From: Pseudomonas entomophila
GTDB taxonomy: Bacteria; Pseudomonadota; Gammaproteobacteria; Pseudomonadales; Pseudomonadaceae
Length of the DNA: 64,000 nucleotides
Assembly: GCF_013523165.1 (NCBI RefSeq)
Contig: NZ_JAAMQI010000003.1
Span: 124,001-188,000 of the forward strand
Direction: 5' to 3'
Shown piece after piece: positions 8,957 through 17,795 of this stretch. The notes beneath the pieces were generated by a model. It was not told the DNA's origin. It searched no databases and was given only the letters and a program-made list of their open reading frames with translations. The translations under genes and the position numbers were made by a program. Numbering within the stretch: the stretch's first letter is position 1; each line of letters opens with the position of its first letter.

Positions 8957-9136
8957 GTCGTTATCAGAATCAGGCTCACGGTCAGGGCCGGCAGTGTACC
9001 GGTCAAACGCGGCCGGAGCACGCGCCGGTTGCCAGGCGGCAGGCCGCGCAGGTTCCAGGGGCAGGCGGATTCGACGAAACGACCGTGTGGCCTGCGCGGT
9101 CTCAGTCCTGTCACCCACTGATCGAGGAGCCTGCTC

Positions 9137-9361
9137 ATGGACACCTACCACGTCGTCACCCACGGACAAGGCTGGGCACTGCGCCGTTCCGGCTCGGAGG
9201 CCGTGCTGGTCCAGGCCGAGACCAAGGCCGGGCTGGTCGGGCGCCTGGCCGAAGTCCTGCAGGGCAAGACGGCCTCGGTGAAGATCCACCGCGCCGACGG
9301 CACCATCGAGGAAGAACGCACCTACCCGCGTTCGGCCGACCCGCGTCGTACCGAAGGCTGA
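9137..9361 (+). CDS. Small DUF2188-type protein
   Basis: This 74-residue protein contains the pattern HVVTHGQGWALRRSGSEAVL, then AETKAGLVGRLAEVLQ and VKIHRADGTIEEERTYPR. That matches the small DUF2188 family, whose two halves resemble each other; its function is unknown. A GAGGAG ribosome site precedes the ATG. The XdhC-like gene starts eight bases downstream, so the two are probably co-transcribed. No signal peptide, Cys or metal motif is seen. Confidence 0.8.
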   Translation: MDTYHVVTHGQGWALRRSGSEAVLVQAETKAGLVGRLAEVLQGKTASVKIHRADGTIEEERTYPRSADPRRTEG

Positions 9362-9369
9362 CGCTTCCC

Positions 9370-10542
9370 ATGCCGATTTCCAGAACCTTGCTGGCCGCTG
9401 TGCAGGCCGCGCGTCACACGTCTGAAGACTGCGTCCTGGCCACGGTGGTCAAGGTCGAAGGCTCGGCCTACCGACGCCCTGGTGCGCGCATGCTCATCCC
9501 GCGCATCGGGCCGCACCAGGGCACCGTGAGCGGTGGCTGCCTGGAGCGCGAGATCGCGCGCAAGGCCTGGTGGCTGACCGAAAAAGGCGCCCAGGTACAG
9601 TGCTACAGCACCGCCGAAGAAGGCGAGGCGGGCGAGGAGGCCCTGGGCTTTGGCCTGGGCTGCAACGGGCGCGTGCACGTGTTGTTCGAGCGCATCGCTG
9701 GTCAGGGGCCGTCGAGTCTGGTCGAGACCTTGGCCAGCGTCGACCGCGAAGGCGCTCCGACGGTGGTGGCCACGGTGATCGACCCTGGCCGTTCTGCGCT
9801 GGCGGTCGGCGAGCGGCTGACGCTGAGCGCGGTGCACCCGATGCCGCCCTTGTCCGACGCCCGTCTCGAGCGCCCGATCCGCGAGGCCGCCGAGGCGGTG
9901 TACCTGGCCAGGCGCTCCCGAGGCGTGGTGCTGGATGAGCGCTTCGGCGCGCCCGAGGTGTTCGTGGAGTACCTGACGGCCATGCCACGGCTGGTGGTGT
10001 TCGGCGCCGGTCACGACGCGCAGCCATTGGTGCGCATGGCGCGCCTGCTGGACTGGCACGTGACGGTGATCGACGCACGCAGTCATTTTGCCCGGCGCGA
10101 GCGTTTTCCCGAGGCGGATGAAGTGCTGGTCAGGACGCTGGATATGCAGGCCGACCTGACCCCGCGCCTGCAAGGCGCGCTGGTGGCCGTCATGTCCCAC
10201 AGCCTGACCCAGGATGCTCATTGGCTGGCCTTGGCCCTGCGCGCCGAGCCGTGCTACGTCGGGCAGCTCGGGCCACGGGATCGGACCGAACGGCTGCTGG
10301 CCGATATTCAGGATGGGGCAGAGGCCTTGCCTGGGCTGCCGGTGCTGCATTACCCCATCGGCCTGGACCTGGGCGGCGACGCTCCGGAAAGCGTGGCCAT
10401 GGCCATTCTGGGCGAGATGCAGGCCCATCTACATGGGCGGGGTGGAGGTTCGCTGAAGCTGCGGCCGATGCGTATTCATCAGGAAGAGGTAAGGGTGCGG
10501 TCGGTGCTACTGCCAGCAATAGAGGCACGCGAGGCCATCTGA
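9370..10542 (+). CDS. XdhC/CoxI family protein
   Basis: The start at 9370 (MPISRTLLAAVQAARHT) follows the previous stop by eight bases; the frame extends upstream to 9085, but that part overlaps the preceding gene. The N-terminal XdhC/CoxI domain (about 20-100) contains ATVVKVEGSAYRRPGARML and TVSGGCLEREI. A C-terminal Rossmann-like domain carries VVFGAGHDAQPL near 215. XdhC and CoxI proteins mature or insert the molybdenum cofactor of xanthine or CO dehydrogenase-type hydroxylases. No such enzyme is in the window, so its client is unknown. At 390 residues it is longer than typical XdhC, because of the long C-terminal part. Confidence 0.85.
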   Translation: MPISRTLLAAVQAARHTSEDCVLATVVKVEGSAYRRPGARMLIPRIGPHQGTVSGGCLEREIARKAWWLTEKGAQVQCYSTAEEGEAGEEALGFGLGCNGRVHVLFERIAGQGPSSLVETLASVDREGAPTVVATVIDPGRSALAVGERLTLSAVHPMPPLSDARLERPIREAAEAVYLARRSRGVVLDERFGAPEVFVEYLTAMPRLVVFGAGHDAQPLVRMARLLDWHVTVIDARSHFARRERFPEADEVLVRTLDMQADLTPRLQGALVAVMSHSLTQDAHWLALALRAEPCYVGQLGPRDRTERLLADIQDGAEALPGLPVLHYPIGLDLGGDAPESVAMAILGEMQAHLHGRGGGSLKLRPMRIHQEEVRVRSVLLPAIEAREAI

Positions 10543-10622
10543 TTCAGGCGCGAAAAGGGGGCAAGGCGGTTTTCAGCAACGGACAAGCAAGCGGATGCCA
10601 TAAGCGGGGGCTGCTCAATCTG

Positions 10623-11270
10623 TCACTCCGTTCGATCTGCAGTAGGGCCCTCGGGCAGGGGTAGCTTGTCGTTGCCGCCAATGCTGACGCTTATACCGAT
10701 GACCTTGGCCAGCCCCGATACAAGGTTTTCTTTGGCACGCTTGGTGAACTCATCTTGTGTAGCGCTGGAGGCCGCGCCAAACAGGACAAGCAGCACCAGA
10801 AGGGTGGTGAACACATTGCCAACGACGCCGCCTGCGCCTCCGAACAACAACCCTTTGAAGCCTCGCCAGCCTCTTTCGGCCAAGGTTTCGGGCTGATGCC
10901 GGTTGATGAATTCCCACAGCTGGTTCTTGAAGTGTTTTTCGAGCGTGTCCTGCTTTTCCTGGGCTGCTTGAGCCAATACCTCTGCCATAACCTGGGTCGC
11001 CTTGTCCCGGTAATCATCAAGGGCTGGCAGCTCAGCGCAGTTCACATGGATACGCAACTCAGCGTCAGTGGGTCGTCTCCCATTCAGTCGCTGAAATTCG
11101 CGAAGGTATTTCTGCTTGCTTTGCTTATAAAGACAATAGGCGAGTTGGCCAACTATATCGGTATCATTGGCGACCAAGTGTTGATAGACAACATTGTAGT
11201 GAGTCTCTTGTCTGGCCTCAGGCTGACCAAGGGTGTGGGGCAGATCCTGACTTTGCCTTTGGTTACTCAC
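10623..11270 (-). CDS. Unknown protein with C-terminal membrane segment
   Basis: This 215-residue protein is not recognised. The N-terminal half has a recurrent-looking pattern (YQHLVANDTDIVGQLAYCLY, KQKYLREFQRLNGRRPTDAE), then a probable helical stretch about 90-140. A Gly-rich hydrophobic segment (about 150-172: GGAGGVVGNVFTTLLVLLVL) is a likely membrane span, followed by a polar tail. It starts with GTG at 11270, sharing one base with the stop of the upstream 59-residue gene (TAGTG), so the two are translationally coupled. The base composition looks less GC-rich than in the flanking genes, which suggests an accessory or acquired unit between conserved operons. Confidence 0.75.
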   Translation of the reverse strand: MSNQRQSQDLPHTLGQPEARQETHYNVVYQHLVANDTDIVGQLAYCLYKQSKQKYLREFQRLNGRRPTDAELRIHVNCAELPALDDYRDKATQVMAEVLAQAAQEKQDTLEKHFKNQLWEFINRHQPETLAERGWRGFKGLLFGGAGGVVGNVFTTLLVLLVLFGAASSATQDEFTKRAKENLVSGLAKVIGISVSIGGNDKLPLPEGPTADRTE

Positions 11271-11449
11271 TACGGCAAGACGTTGCGCTTGGCTCTGGCG
11301 AAGCGCTCGTTGATGGAGTTCGCATCTTCGGTACGGAACAATTCACGTGCGAAGCTGCCCACCGCTTTTTTCGAGCTGTAGCGGTTCAGGACCTTGGTTG
11401 CAAAATCACGCTTGTTGCTCGAACGTAACGCTTTGATGAGATCGATCAT
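11270..11449 (-). CDS. Small basic protein (59 aa) of unknown function
   Basis: The start at 11449 has a strong ribosome site (AAGGAG, seven bases upstream). The product begins MIDLIKALRSSNKRDFA and is rich in Lys, Arg and Ser, with no Cys and no membrane segment. A longer frame from 11491 lacks a ribosome site. Its stop overlaps the GTG of the 215-residue gene by one base. A possible promoter on the minus strand is TTTCGC-N16-TACACT near 11463-11490. A small basic protein coupled to a membrane-anchored partner could be a regulator or part of a toxin-antitoxin-like or defence pair, but no motif proves this. Confidence 0.65.
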   Translation of the reverse strand: MIDLIKALRSSNKRDFATKVLNRYSSKKAVGSFARELFRTEDANSINERFARAKRNVLP

Positions 11450-11542
11450 TAAGCTCTCCTTCAGTGTGGGTAGTGTACAGCGAGGATGCACAGGCGAAAG
11501 GTTGAGTTCGTAACAGCGTTATGCATTACAAACAGGAGGAGG

Positions 11543-11581
11543 ATGAACACAGACGGCGAAAGTGCTCGTCTCTATCCATGA
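11543..11581 (+). other. Possible 12-codon leader ORF upstream of mdcA
   Basis: ATG at 11543 follows directly on AGGAGGAGG, and the frame reads MNTDGESARLYP then TGA at 11579-11581. It lies 137 bases before mdcA. The very strong Shine-Dalgarno match may be chance, a leader peptide, or the remnant of a lost gene. The spacing to the ATG is short. Confidence 0.3.
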
Positions 11582-11620
11582 TCATGCCGCGACCGGACAC
11601 CCTACAAAATGCTCGGAACA

Positions 11621-11637
11621 GTTACTCTGAAGGTAAC
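11621..11637. promoter_or_regulatory. Candidate LysR-type operator (MdcR) upstream of mdcA
   Basis: The sequence GTTAC-TCTGAAG-GTAAC is an inverted repeat with five-base arms and a seven-base spacer, and contains the T-N11-A signature of LysR-type regulators. It lies 81 bases upstream of the mdcA start. MdcR is encoded at the far end of the cluster. The assignment is an inference from form and place. Confidence 0.4.
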
Positions 11638-11718
11638 GATCAGCGCCGCACGTTGATTGATACCCACCTACACCCCCCAGTACCGTCCCTCCACGACAAC
11701 GCTTCCGTGGAGTCCCCC

Positions 11719-13380
11719 ATGACAACAAGACCTGCCCCTCCACCCCAGTGGTCCCGACGCCGTGCCGAGAAGCAGCGGCGGCTCGATCGCGTCCGGCACC
11801 TGGCCGAGGGTGTGGTCATCCCCAGCGAGCGGATCGTCGAGGCGCTGGAAGCCTTGATCGCATCCGGCGACCGGGTGGTGCTCGAGGGCAACAACCAGAA
11901 GCAGGCCGACTTTCTCTCGCGGTCGCTGGCCAAGGCCGACCCGGCGCGGCTGCACGACCTGCACATGATCATGCCCAGTGTCAGCCGCGCCGAGCACCTG
12001 GACCTGTTCGAGCAGGGCATCGCGCGCACGCTCGACTTCTCCTTCGCCGGGCCGCAGAGCCTGCGCATCGGCCAGTTGCTCGAAGACGGGTTGCTGGAGG
12101 TCGGCGCCATCCACACCTACATCGAGCTGTATTCACGGCTGCTGGTCGACCTGATCCCCAACGTGGCGCTGGTGGCCGGCTTCATGGCCGACCGCCACGG
12201 CAACATCTACACCGGGCCCAGCACCGAGGACACGCCCGCACTGGTCGAGCCTGCCGCGTTCAGCGATGGCATCGTGATCGTCCAGGTCAACCAGCTGGTC
12301 GACGAGGTCGACGACCTGCCACGGGTGGACATCCCGGCGTCCTGGGTCGACTTCGTGGTGGTGGCCGACCGGCCGTTCTACATCGAGCCGCTGTTCACCC
12401 GTGACCCCCGGCACATCAAGCCGGTCCACGTGCTCATGGCGATGATGGCGATCCGCGGGATCTACGAGCGGCACAACGTGCAGTCGCTCAACCACGGCAT
12501 CGGCTTCAATACTGCGGCGATCGAGCTGATCCTGCCGACCTACGGCCAGTCGCTCGGCCTGAAGGGCAAGATCTGCCGCAACTGGACGCTCAACCCGCAC
12601 CCGACCTTGATTCCGGCCATCGAGACCGGCTGGGTGCAGAGCGTGCACTGCTTCGGCACCGAGCTGGGGATGGAGGACTACATTGCCCAGCGCCCGGACG
12701 TGTTCTTCACCGGCCGCGATGGCTCGATGCGCTCGAACCGCATGATGTGCCAGCTGGCCGGTCAGTACGCGGTCGACCTGTTCATCGGGGCGACCTTGCA
12801 GGTCGACGGCGATGGGCATTCCTCCACCGTCACCCGCGGCCGCCTGGCCGGGTTCGGCGGCGCCCCGAACATGGGCCATGACCCGCGTGGCCGCCGCCAT
12901 GCCACACCGGCCTGGCTGGACATGACCGAGCCGGTGACCCTGCTCGAACGCGGCCGCAAGCTGGTGGTGCAGATGGTCGAGACCTTCCAGGAGGGCGGCA
13001 AGCCCACCTTCGTCGAGACCCTGGACGCGGTCGAGGTGGCGCGCAAGACCGGCATGCCGCTGGCGCCGGTGATGATCTACGGGGATGACGTCACCCACCT
13101 GCTGACCGAAGAAGGCATCGCCTACCTGTACAAGGCCCGGACGCTCGAAGAGCGCCAGGCGATGATCGCCGCCGTCGCCGGGGTCACCGCCATCGGCCTG
13201 CGCCACGACCCGCGCGACACCGAGCGTCTGCGCCGCGAAGGGCTGATCGCGCTGCCCGAGGACCTGGGCATCCACCGCACCCAGGCGACCCGCGAGCTGC
13301 TGGCGGCCAAGAGCATCGCCGAGCTGGTGGAGTGGTCCGGTGGCCTGTACGCCCCCCCTGCACGTTTCAGGAGCTGGTGA
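11719..13380 (+). CDS. mdcA: Malonate decarboxylase alpha subunit
   Basis: MdcA (553 residues) is the acyl-carrier-protein transferase subunit: it exchanges the acetyl group on the carrier MdcC for malonate and releases acetate. The sequence has the family's hallmarks, such as [55 protein letters not shown] and [20 protein letters not shown]. The start [20 protein letters not shown] is chosen because the frame above it (to 11521) is not protein-like. It is the first gene of mdcABCDEGH-madLM; its TGA overlaps the mdcB ATG (TGATG). A candidate LysR site lies at 11621-11637. Confidence 0.96.
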   Translation: MTTRPAPPPQWSRRRAEKQRRLDRVRHLAEGVVIPSERIVEALEALIASGDRVVLEGNNQKQADFLSRSLAKADPARLHDLHMIMPSVSRAEHLDLFEQGIARTLDFSFAGPQSLRIGQLLEDGLLEVGAIHTYIELYSRLLVDLIPNVALVAGFMADRHGNIYTGPSTEDTPALVEPAAFSDGIVIVQVNQLVDEVDDLPRVDIPASWVDFVVVADRPFYIEPLFTRDPRHIKPVHVLMAMMAIRGIYERHNVQSLNHGIGFNTAAIELILPTYGQSLGLKGKICRNWTLNPHPTLIPAIETGWVQSVHCFGTELGMEDYIAQRPDVFFTGRDGSMRSNRMMCQLAGQYAVDLFIGATLQVDGDGHSSTVTRGRLAGFGGAPNMGHDPRGRRHATPAWLDMTEPVTLLERGRKLVVQMVETFQEGGKPTFVETLDAVEVARKTGMPLAPVMIYGDDVTHLLTEEGIAYLYKARTLEERQAMIAAVAGVTAIGLRHDPRDTERLRREGLIALPEDLGIHRTQATRELLAAKSIAELVEWSGGLYAPPARFRSW

Positions 13381-14234
13381 TGAACCTGTCCAGACGATCC
13401 GAACACGCGCCTTCGCTGGCGCATACCTTGGCTGACCTGGCCGTGGAGGCGCTGATCGACGAAGCCGACCTGTCGCCCAAGCCCGCCCTGGTCGACCGGC
13501 GTGGCCAGGGTGCCCACCGTGACCTGCACCTGGGGCTGATGCACGCTTCGGCGCTGTCCCTGTGGCCCTGCTTTCACGCCATGGCCGAGGCCGCGGTCGA
13601 TGCCGGGGAAGTCGGTGTGCCCCTGCGCGAAGCCCTGGGCCGCCTGGGCCGCGAAGGTGAAGCGGCGATGCTGACCACCACCGGTGGCATCAACACTCAC
13701 CGCGGCGCGATCTGGGCGCTGGGCCTGCTGCTGGCCGCTCGCGCGTTGGGCCCGGCGTCAGGAGGGGCGGCTGCTCTGGCCGCCCGCGCAGGTCGCCTCG
13801 CGCTGCTCGAGGATCGCTTCGCCCCCCGCAGCGTCCCTAGCCATGGCCAACAGGTGCGCCAACGCTACGGCGCGGGCGGCGCCCGCCAGGAAGCGGCGCT
13901 GGGGTTTCCGACGGTCATCCGGCACGGCCTGCCACAGCTGCATCGCGGCCGTGCCCAAGGTGCAAGCGAGCAGCATGTCCGGCTGGACGCTCTGCTGGCG
14001 ATCATGGCCTGCCTGGAGGACACCTGCGTGCTCTGGCGGGCAGGCCCGGTGGGTGTGCAGGCCATGCAGCAGGGGGCCTGTGCCGTGCTCGACGCCGGCG
14101 GCAGCGCCAGCCTGGCCGGGCGCCGTGCCCTGCGTGCCCTGGACCGCCGCCTGCTCGCCCTCAACGCCTCACCCGGTGGCGCAGCCGACCTGCTGGCCGC
14201 CTGCCTGTTCCTCGATCGGCTCGGGAGCCTCTGA
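13380..14234 (+). CDS. mdcB: Triphosphoribosyl-dephospho-CoA synthase
   Basis: MdcB (284 residues) makes 2'-(5''-triphosphoribosyl)-3'-dephospho-CoA from ATP and dephospho-CoA, the precursor of the MdcC prosthetic group. The CitG/MdcB signature is near residues 20-50 ([20 protein letters not shown], then GAHRDL), followed by [20 protein letters not shown]. The ATG at 13380 overlaps the mdcA stop and has CAGGAG upstream; a longer frame from 13332 would overlap mdcA further. A two-base gap separates it from mdcC. Confidence 0.95.
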   Translation: MNLSRRSEHAPSLAHTLADLAVEALIDEADLSPKPALVDRRGQGAHRDLHLGLMHASALSLWPCFHAMAEAAVDAGEVGVPLREALGRLGREGEAAMLTTTGGINTHRGAIWALGLLLAARALGPASGGAAALAARAGRLALLEDRFAPRSVPSHGQQVRQRYGAGGARQEAALGFPTVIRHGLPQLHRGRAQGASEQHVRLDALLAIMACLEDTCVLWRAGPVGVQAMQQGACAVLDAGGSASLAGRRALRALDRRLLALNASPGGAADLLAACLFLDRLGSL

Positions 14235-14235
14235 C

Positions 14236-14532
14236 ATGGAAACCCTTTCGTTCACTTACCCCGCCGGGCAACCGGCCAAGGGCCGCGCGCTGGTGGGCTG
14301 CGTCGGTTCCGGCGACCTGGAAGTCCTGCTCGAGCCCGCCACGAGCGGCATGCTGACGATCCAGGTGCTGACCTCGGTCAACGGCAGTGCGGCACGCTGG
14401 CGCCACGTGTTCGAGCGCTTGTTCACCGCCCGGGACTGGCCGGCCGCGCACCTGGACATCCATGATTTCGGTGCCACCCCTGGGGTCGTGCGCCTGCGCC
14501 TGGAACAGGCCTTCGAAGAGGTGGCGCCATGA
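14236..14532 (+). CDS. mdcC: Malonate decarboxylase acyl carrier protein (delta subunit)
   Basis: MdcC (98 residues) is the carrier subunit. The prosthetic group is attached to a serine; here Ser25 in GCVGSGDLEVLLEP fits that site in sequence and position. The C-terminal part (HLDIHDFGATPGVVRLRLEQ) is typical of MdcC and CitD-like carriers. The ATG lies behind a GGGAG site, and the last four bases overlap the mdcD start (ATGA). Length is normal for the family. Confidence 0.95.
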   Translation: METLSFTYPAGQPAKGRALVGCVGSGDLEVLLEPATSGMLTIQVLTSVNGSAARWRHVFERLFTARDWPAAHLDIHDFGATPGVVRLRLEQAFEEVAP

Positions 14533-15383
14533 CCGATACCGACCGTTTGCTGCGCAGCAGCAGCTTCGTCGAGCTCAGCGCCCGGCAGCGCGCCCAGGCG
14601 TTGCTCGATGAGGGGTCCTTTCGCGAGTTGCTCGGCCCGTTCGACCGGATGATGTCGCCTTGGCTGCAGCAGCAGGGCATCGTGCCCCAGGCCGATGACG
14701 GCGTGGTCGTGGCCAAGGGCACGCTGAATGGCCGACCGCTGCTGGTCGCCGCCATCGAAGGGGCATTCCAGGGCGGCAGCATGGGCGAGGTCGGCGGTGC
14801 GAAGATCGCCGGCGCGCTGGAGCTGGCCGTCGAGGACAACCAGAAGGGGATCCCCACGGCGGCGGTGCTGCTGCTGGAGACCGGTGGCGTGCGCCTGCAG
14901 GAAGCCAACTTGGGCCTGGCCGCGATCGCCGAGATCCAGGCGGCGATCGTTGCACTGCGCCAGTACCAGCCGGTGATCGGCCTGATCGCCGGGGCCGTCG
15001 GGTGTTTCGGCGGCATGTCGATCGCCGCCGGCCTGTGCAGTCGGCTGATCGTCACCCGCGAAGCCCGTCTGGGCCTCAATGGCCCTCAGGTGATCGAGCA
15101 GGAGGCCGGGCTCGACGAATACGATTCGCGCGACCGACCCTTCATCTGGAGCCTGACCGGCGGTGCGCAACGCCATGCCAGCGGCCTGGCCGATGCCTTC
15201 GTCGCCGACGAGGTGGGCCAGGTGCGCGAGGCGCTGGTGACGCAATGGGCCGCTGGCGAACCCGCGCTGCCGCGCACCCGTCAGGCAGCGCGTTTTCTGG
15301 CCCGTCTGGCTCGCCTGGGCGACGACTGTGAACAACTGGACGCGGCCGCTGCCCGCGCCGTGCTCAAGGAGGATGTGCAATGA
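14529..15383 (+). CDS. mdcD: Malonate decarboxylase beta subunit
   Basis: MdcD (284 residues) belongs to the crotonase-like carboxyltransferase family and, with MdcE, decarboxylates malonyl-S-ACP to acetyl-S-ACP. Family features include the glycine-rich EGAFQGGSMGEVGGAKIAGA and the second oxyanion region GLIAGAVGCFGGMSIAAGLC. The gene overlaps mdcC and mdcE by ATGA at both ends, as expected of subunits made in fixed ratio. No residue appears to be missing. Confidence 0.95.
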   Translation: MTDTDRLLRSSSFVELSARQRAQALLDEGSFRELLGPFDRMMSPWLQQQGIVPQADDGVVVAKGTLNGRPLLVAAIEGAFQGGSMGEVGGAKIAGALELAVEDNQKGIPTAAVLLLETGGVRLQEANLGLAAIAEIQAAIVALRQYQPVIGLIAGAVGCFGGMSIAAGLCSRLIVTREARLGLNGPQVIEQEAGLDEYDSRDRPFIWSLTGGAQRHASGLADAFVADEVGQVREALVTQWAAGEPALPRTRQAARFLARLARLGDDCEQLDAAAARAVLKEDVQ

Positions 15384-16162
15384 GTCGCGGACTGAACTGG
15401 CTGCAAGCCTTGACCCACGGTACCGCGTTGCCGGGTTATCCAGCCTCGGTGCGGGTGGTCGATGGCGAGGTGGGCAACCGCCCGGCACGCTTCCTGGCCG
15501 TGGTGCCGGACGCCCGCAACCCGTTCCCGCGTGCGCGGCAGGGGGAGGTCGGGCTGCTGGAGGGCTGGGGCCTGGCCAAGGCGGTCGATGACGCCATCGA
15601 GGCCGATCGCGGCGGCGTGCCACGGGTCCTGGTGTCGGTGGTCGACGTGCCCAGCCAGGCGTATGGCCGACGCGAGGAGGCCCTGGGCATTCACCAGGCG
15701 CTGGCCGCCGCCGTGGACGCCTACGCCCGGGCCCGGCTGGCCGGCCACCCGTCGATCGGGCTGCTGGTGGGCAAGGCCATGTCCGGTGCGTTCCTGGCCC
15801 ATGGTTACCAGGCGCAGCGGTTGATCGCGCTGGACGACAGCGGGGTGATGGTCCACGCCATGGGCAAGGCCGCGGCGGCGCGCATCACCCTGCGCAGTGT
15901 CGAGGAGCTCGAGGCCTTGGCCGCCCAGGTCGCGCCCATGGCCTACGACCTGGACAGTTACGCGTCACTGGGCCTGTTGTGGGCGCGTGTGGCCGTGCAG
16001 GCCGCCGAGCGACCTGGCCCGGCCGATGTCGAGGCCGTGTGCGACGTGCTGGCCCGCGCCGTGCAGGACATCGGCACGTGCACCGGCCTGGCGTCACGCC
16101 TGGGCGCATCGAACCGGGCCTTGTCGTCCGAGGTGCGGCAGCGCCTGCGGGACCAGTGGTGA
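15380..16162 (+). CDS. mdcE: Malonate decarboxylase gamma subunit
   Basis: MdcE (260 residues) is the second carboxyltransferase-like subunit, paired with MdcD. Visible features are GLAKAVDDAIEADRGGVPRV, VVDVPSQAYGRREEALGIHQ and the GLLVGKAMSGAFLAHGYQ segment near the oxyanion hole. The start overlaps the mdcD stop (ATGA). A 27-base gap with a strong GGAGG site follows before mdcG, marking the change from enzyme subunits to maturation genes. Confidence 0.95.
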   Translation: MSRGLNWLQALTHGTALPGYPASVRVVDGEVGNRPARFLAVVPDARNPFPRARQGEVGLLEGWGLAKAVDDAIEADRGGVPRVLVSVVDVPSQAYGRREEALGIHQALAAAVDAYARARLAGHPSIGLLVGKAMSGAFLAHGYQAQRLIALDDSGVMVHAMGKAAAARITLRSVEELEALAAQVAPMAYDLDSYASLGLLWARVAVQAAERPGPADVEAVCDVLARAVQDIGTCTGLASRLGASNRALSSEVRQRLRDQW

Positions 16163-16189
16163 ATCCTTCGCGCCCCTCAGGAGGTGGAC

Positions 16190-16813
16190 ATGGGTACGAC
16201 ATACCGGGCACACGATCTGCTGTGGGGCATGGCGCCGACGGACCTGCCGGCCCAGGCACCTGAGTGGGCGCGCCAGGCGCTCCAGGCCGGGCAACCCGTG
16301 GTGGTGCGCCGTGCCGTCGGTGCCCCGGGCCAGGTGGCCGTGGGCGTCCGTGGCGGGCAGCGTCACCAGCGCCTGGGGGCCTGGCTGCCCGCCAGGGCGA
16401 TCAGCCGACGCTGCAGCCCTGAACAGTTGCGTCTCGACGCAGGCGCCCCCCTGAGCCGGCCGGCGCTCGCGGCCCTGGCCCGTGTGACGCCGCTGCTCGA
16501 TACCCACGGCCTGGCCTGGGGGCCGACCGGCAGCGTGGGCTACCAGCTGGCGAGCGGGGTGGAGGTGCTGCAGACCGGCAGCGACCTGGACCTGGTGATC
16601 CGCGCCGCGCAGCCGATGCCGCGTGAACAGGCCCGTGCGTTGTATGCGCTGCTGAACACCGGCGACTGCCGCATCGACGCGCAACTGGAAACCCCCTGGG
16701 GCGCGGTGGCCCTGGCCGAATGGGCCGGCCCGGCACGACGCGTGCTGCTCAAGCGTGCCCACGGCGCCGGCCTGGTGGACGACCCGTGGCAACCGCAGGA
16801 GGACGCTGCGTGA
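16190..16813 (+). CDS. mdcG: Malonate decarboxylase holo-ACP synthase
   Basis: MdcG (207 residues) transfers the triphosphoribosyl-dephospho-CoA group made by MdcB onto MdcC. It is a nucleotidyltransferase-fold enzyme; the GSDLDLVI motif near residue 125 carries the two metal-binding aspartates. The ATG at 16190 is preferred over a GTG six bases upstream because the CAGGAGG site is then properly spaced. The stop overlaps the GTG start of mdcH (GTGA). Confidence 0.94.
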   Translation: MGTTYRAHDLLWGMAPTDLPAQAPEWARQALQAGQPVVVRRAVGAPGQVAVGVRGGQRHQRLGAWLPARAISRRCSPEQLRLDAGAPLSRPALAALARVTPLLDTHGLAWGPTGSVGYQLASGVEVLQTGSDLDLVIRAAQPMPREQARALYALLNTGDCRIDAQLETPWGAVALAEWAGPARRVLLKRAHGAGLVDDPWQPQEDAA

Positions 16814-17736
16814 GCGTGCTGTTCGCCTTCCCGGGCCAAGGCGCGCAGCGCCCAGGGATGCTGCGTCACTGGCAGGACGAGCCTGAAACCCGCGCCTGCC
16901 TGGAAGAGGCCAGCGATGCATTGGGCGAGCCGGTCGAGCAGCTGGACAGCCGTGAAGCGCTGACCGATACCCGCGCCGTGCAACTGTGCCTGCTGGTCAG
17001 CGGGGTCGCCGCTGCACGTCGCCTGATGCGCGACGCGCCGCCACCGGCATACGTGAGCGGCCTGTCGATCGGCGCCTACCCGGCGGCAGTGATTGCCGGT
17101 GCGCTGTCCTTCGCCGATGCCGTGCGCCTGGTGGCGCAGCGCGGCCGGTTGATGCAGCAGGCCTACTCCCACGGCTATGGCATGACGGCCGTGGTCGGGT
17201 TGTCGCGTTCGACGGTCGAGGACCTGATTCGGCAGGCCACCGCGCCGGTGTACCTGGCCAACCTCAACGCCGACGACCAGTTCGTCGTCGCCGGCAGCGA
17301 TGCCGCGCTGGCGGCGGTCGCCGAGCGCGCTCTGAGCCTGGGCGCCCGCAGTGCCAGGCGCCTGGCCATGAGCGTGCCGTCGCACTGCCCGTTGCTCGAC
17401 GCACCCGCCGCCGAGCTGGCCGTCGCCTTCGACGACGTCGCGCTGCGGCGGCCGACCTTGGGCTACCTGAGCGGGACCACGGCCCGGATCATTCACCAGG
17501 CCGACGCGCTGCGCGACGACCTGGCCTTCAACATGTGCCGCCCGGTGGACTGGCACGCCACCTTGCGTGTGGCTTACGAGCGCGGTGTGCGCCTGCTGGT
17601 CGAGCTGCCACCGGGCGCGGTGCTCAGCGGCCTGGCCCGGCCCGTGTTCAAGGAGGGCGTGGTGGTCGCCTGTCAAGGCGCCCGGCTCGACACGTTGGAG
17701 GCGCTGATGCGTCGGGAGGTGAGCGCCGAGCAGTGA
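16810..17736 (+). CDS. mdcH: Malonyl-CoA:ACP transacylase of malonate decarboxylase
   Basis: MdcH (308 residues) primes the enzyme by loading malonyl onto the carrier. It has the FabD-like fold: FAFPGQGAQRPGM at the N-terminus, the nucleophile serine in GLSIGAYPAA near residue 83, GRLMQQA with the malonate-binding Arg, and the catalytic His in VPSHCPLLDAP near 195. The start is GTG at 16810, in a four-base overlap with the mdcG stop; an upstream frame from 16720 lies inside mdcG. About 60 bases separate it from madL. Confidence 0.93.
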   Translation: MSVLFAFPGQGAQRPGMLRHWQDEPETRACLEEASDALGEPVEQLDSREALTDTRAVQLCLLVSGVAAARRLMRDAPPPAYVSGLSIGAYPAAVIAGALSFADAVRLVAQRGRLMQQAYSHGYGMTAVVGLSRSTVEDLIRQATAPVYLANLNADDQFVVAGSDAALAAVAERALSLGARSARRLAMSVPSHCPLLDAPAAELAVAFDDVALRRPTLGYLSGTTARIIHQADALRDDLAFNMCRPVDWHATLRVAYERGVRLLVELPPGAVLSGLARPVFKEGVVVACQGARLDTLEALMRREVSAEQ

Positions 17737-17795
17737 GGCCGTGGGTTTTCGAACAACAACAACAAGCACATCGATCCATCACGAGGATAACCACA

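Noticed and set aside
6764..9121. 785-codon plus-strand frame across rlhA
   Set aside because: It is antisense to rlhA, which has the complete U32 signature.
10623..11449. Calling the two-gene unit a toxin-antitoxin system
   Set aside because: No known toxin or antitoxin motif is visible; coupling and size alone are not enough.
11521..11718. N-terminal extension of mdcA
   Set aside because: The extra 66 residues are polar and unrelated to MdcA, and the start at 11719 gives the family's normal N-terminus.
16184..16189. GTG start six bases upstream for mdcG
   Set aside because: It lies within the CAGGAGGTG ribosome site; the ATG at 16190 is better spaced.
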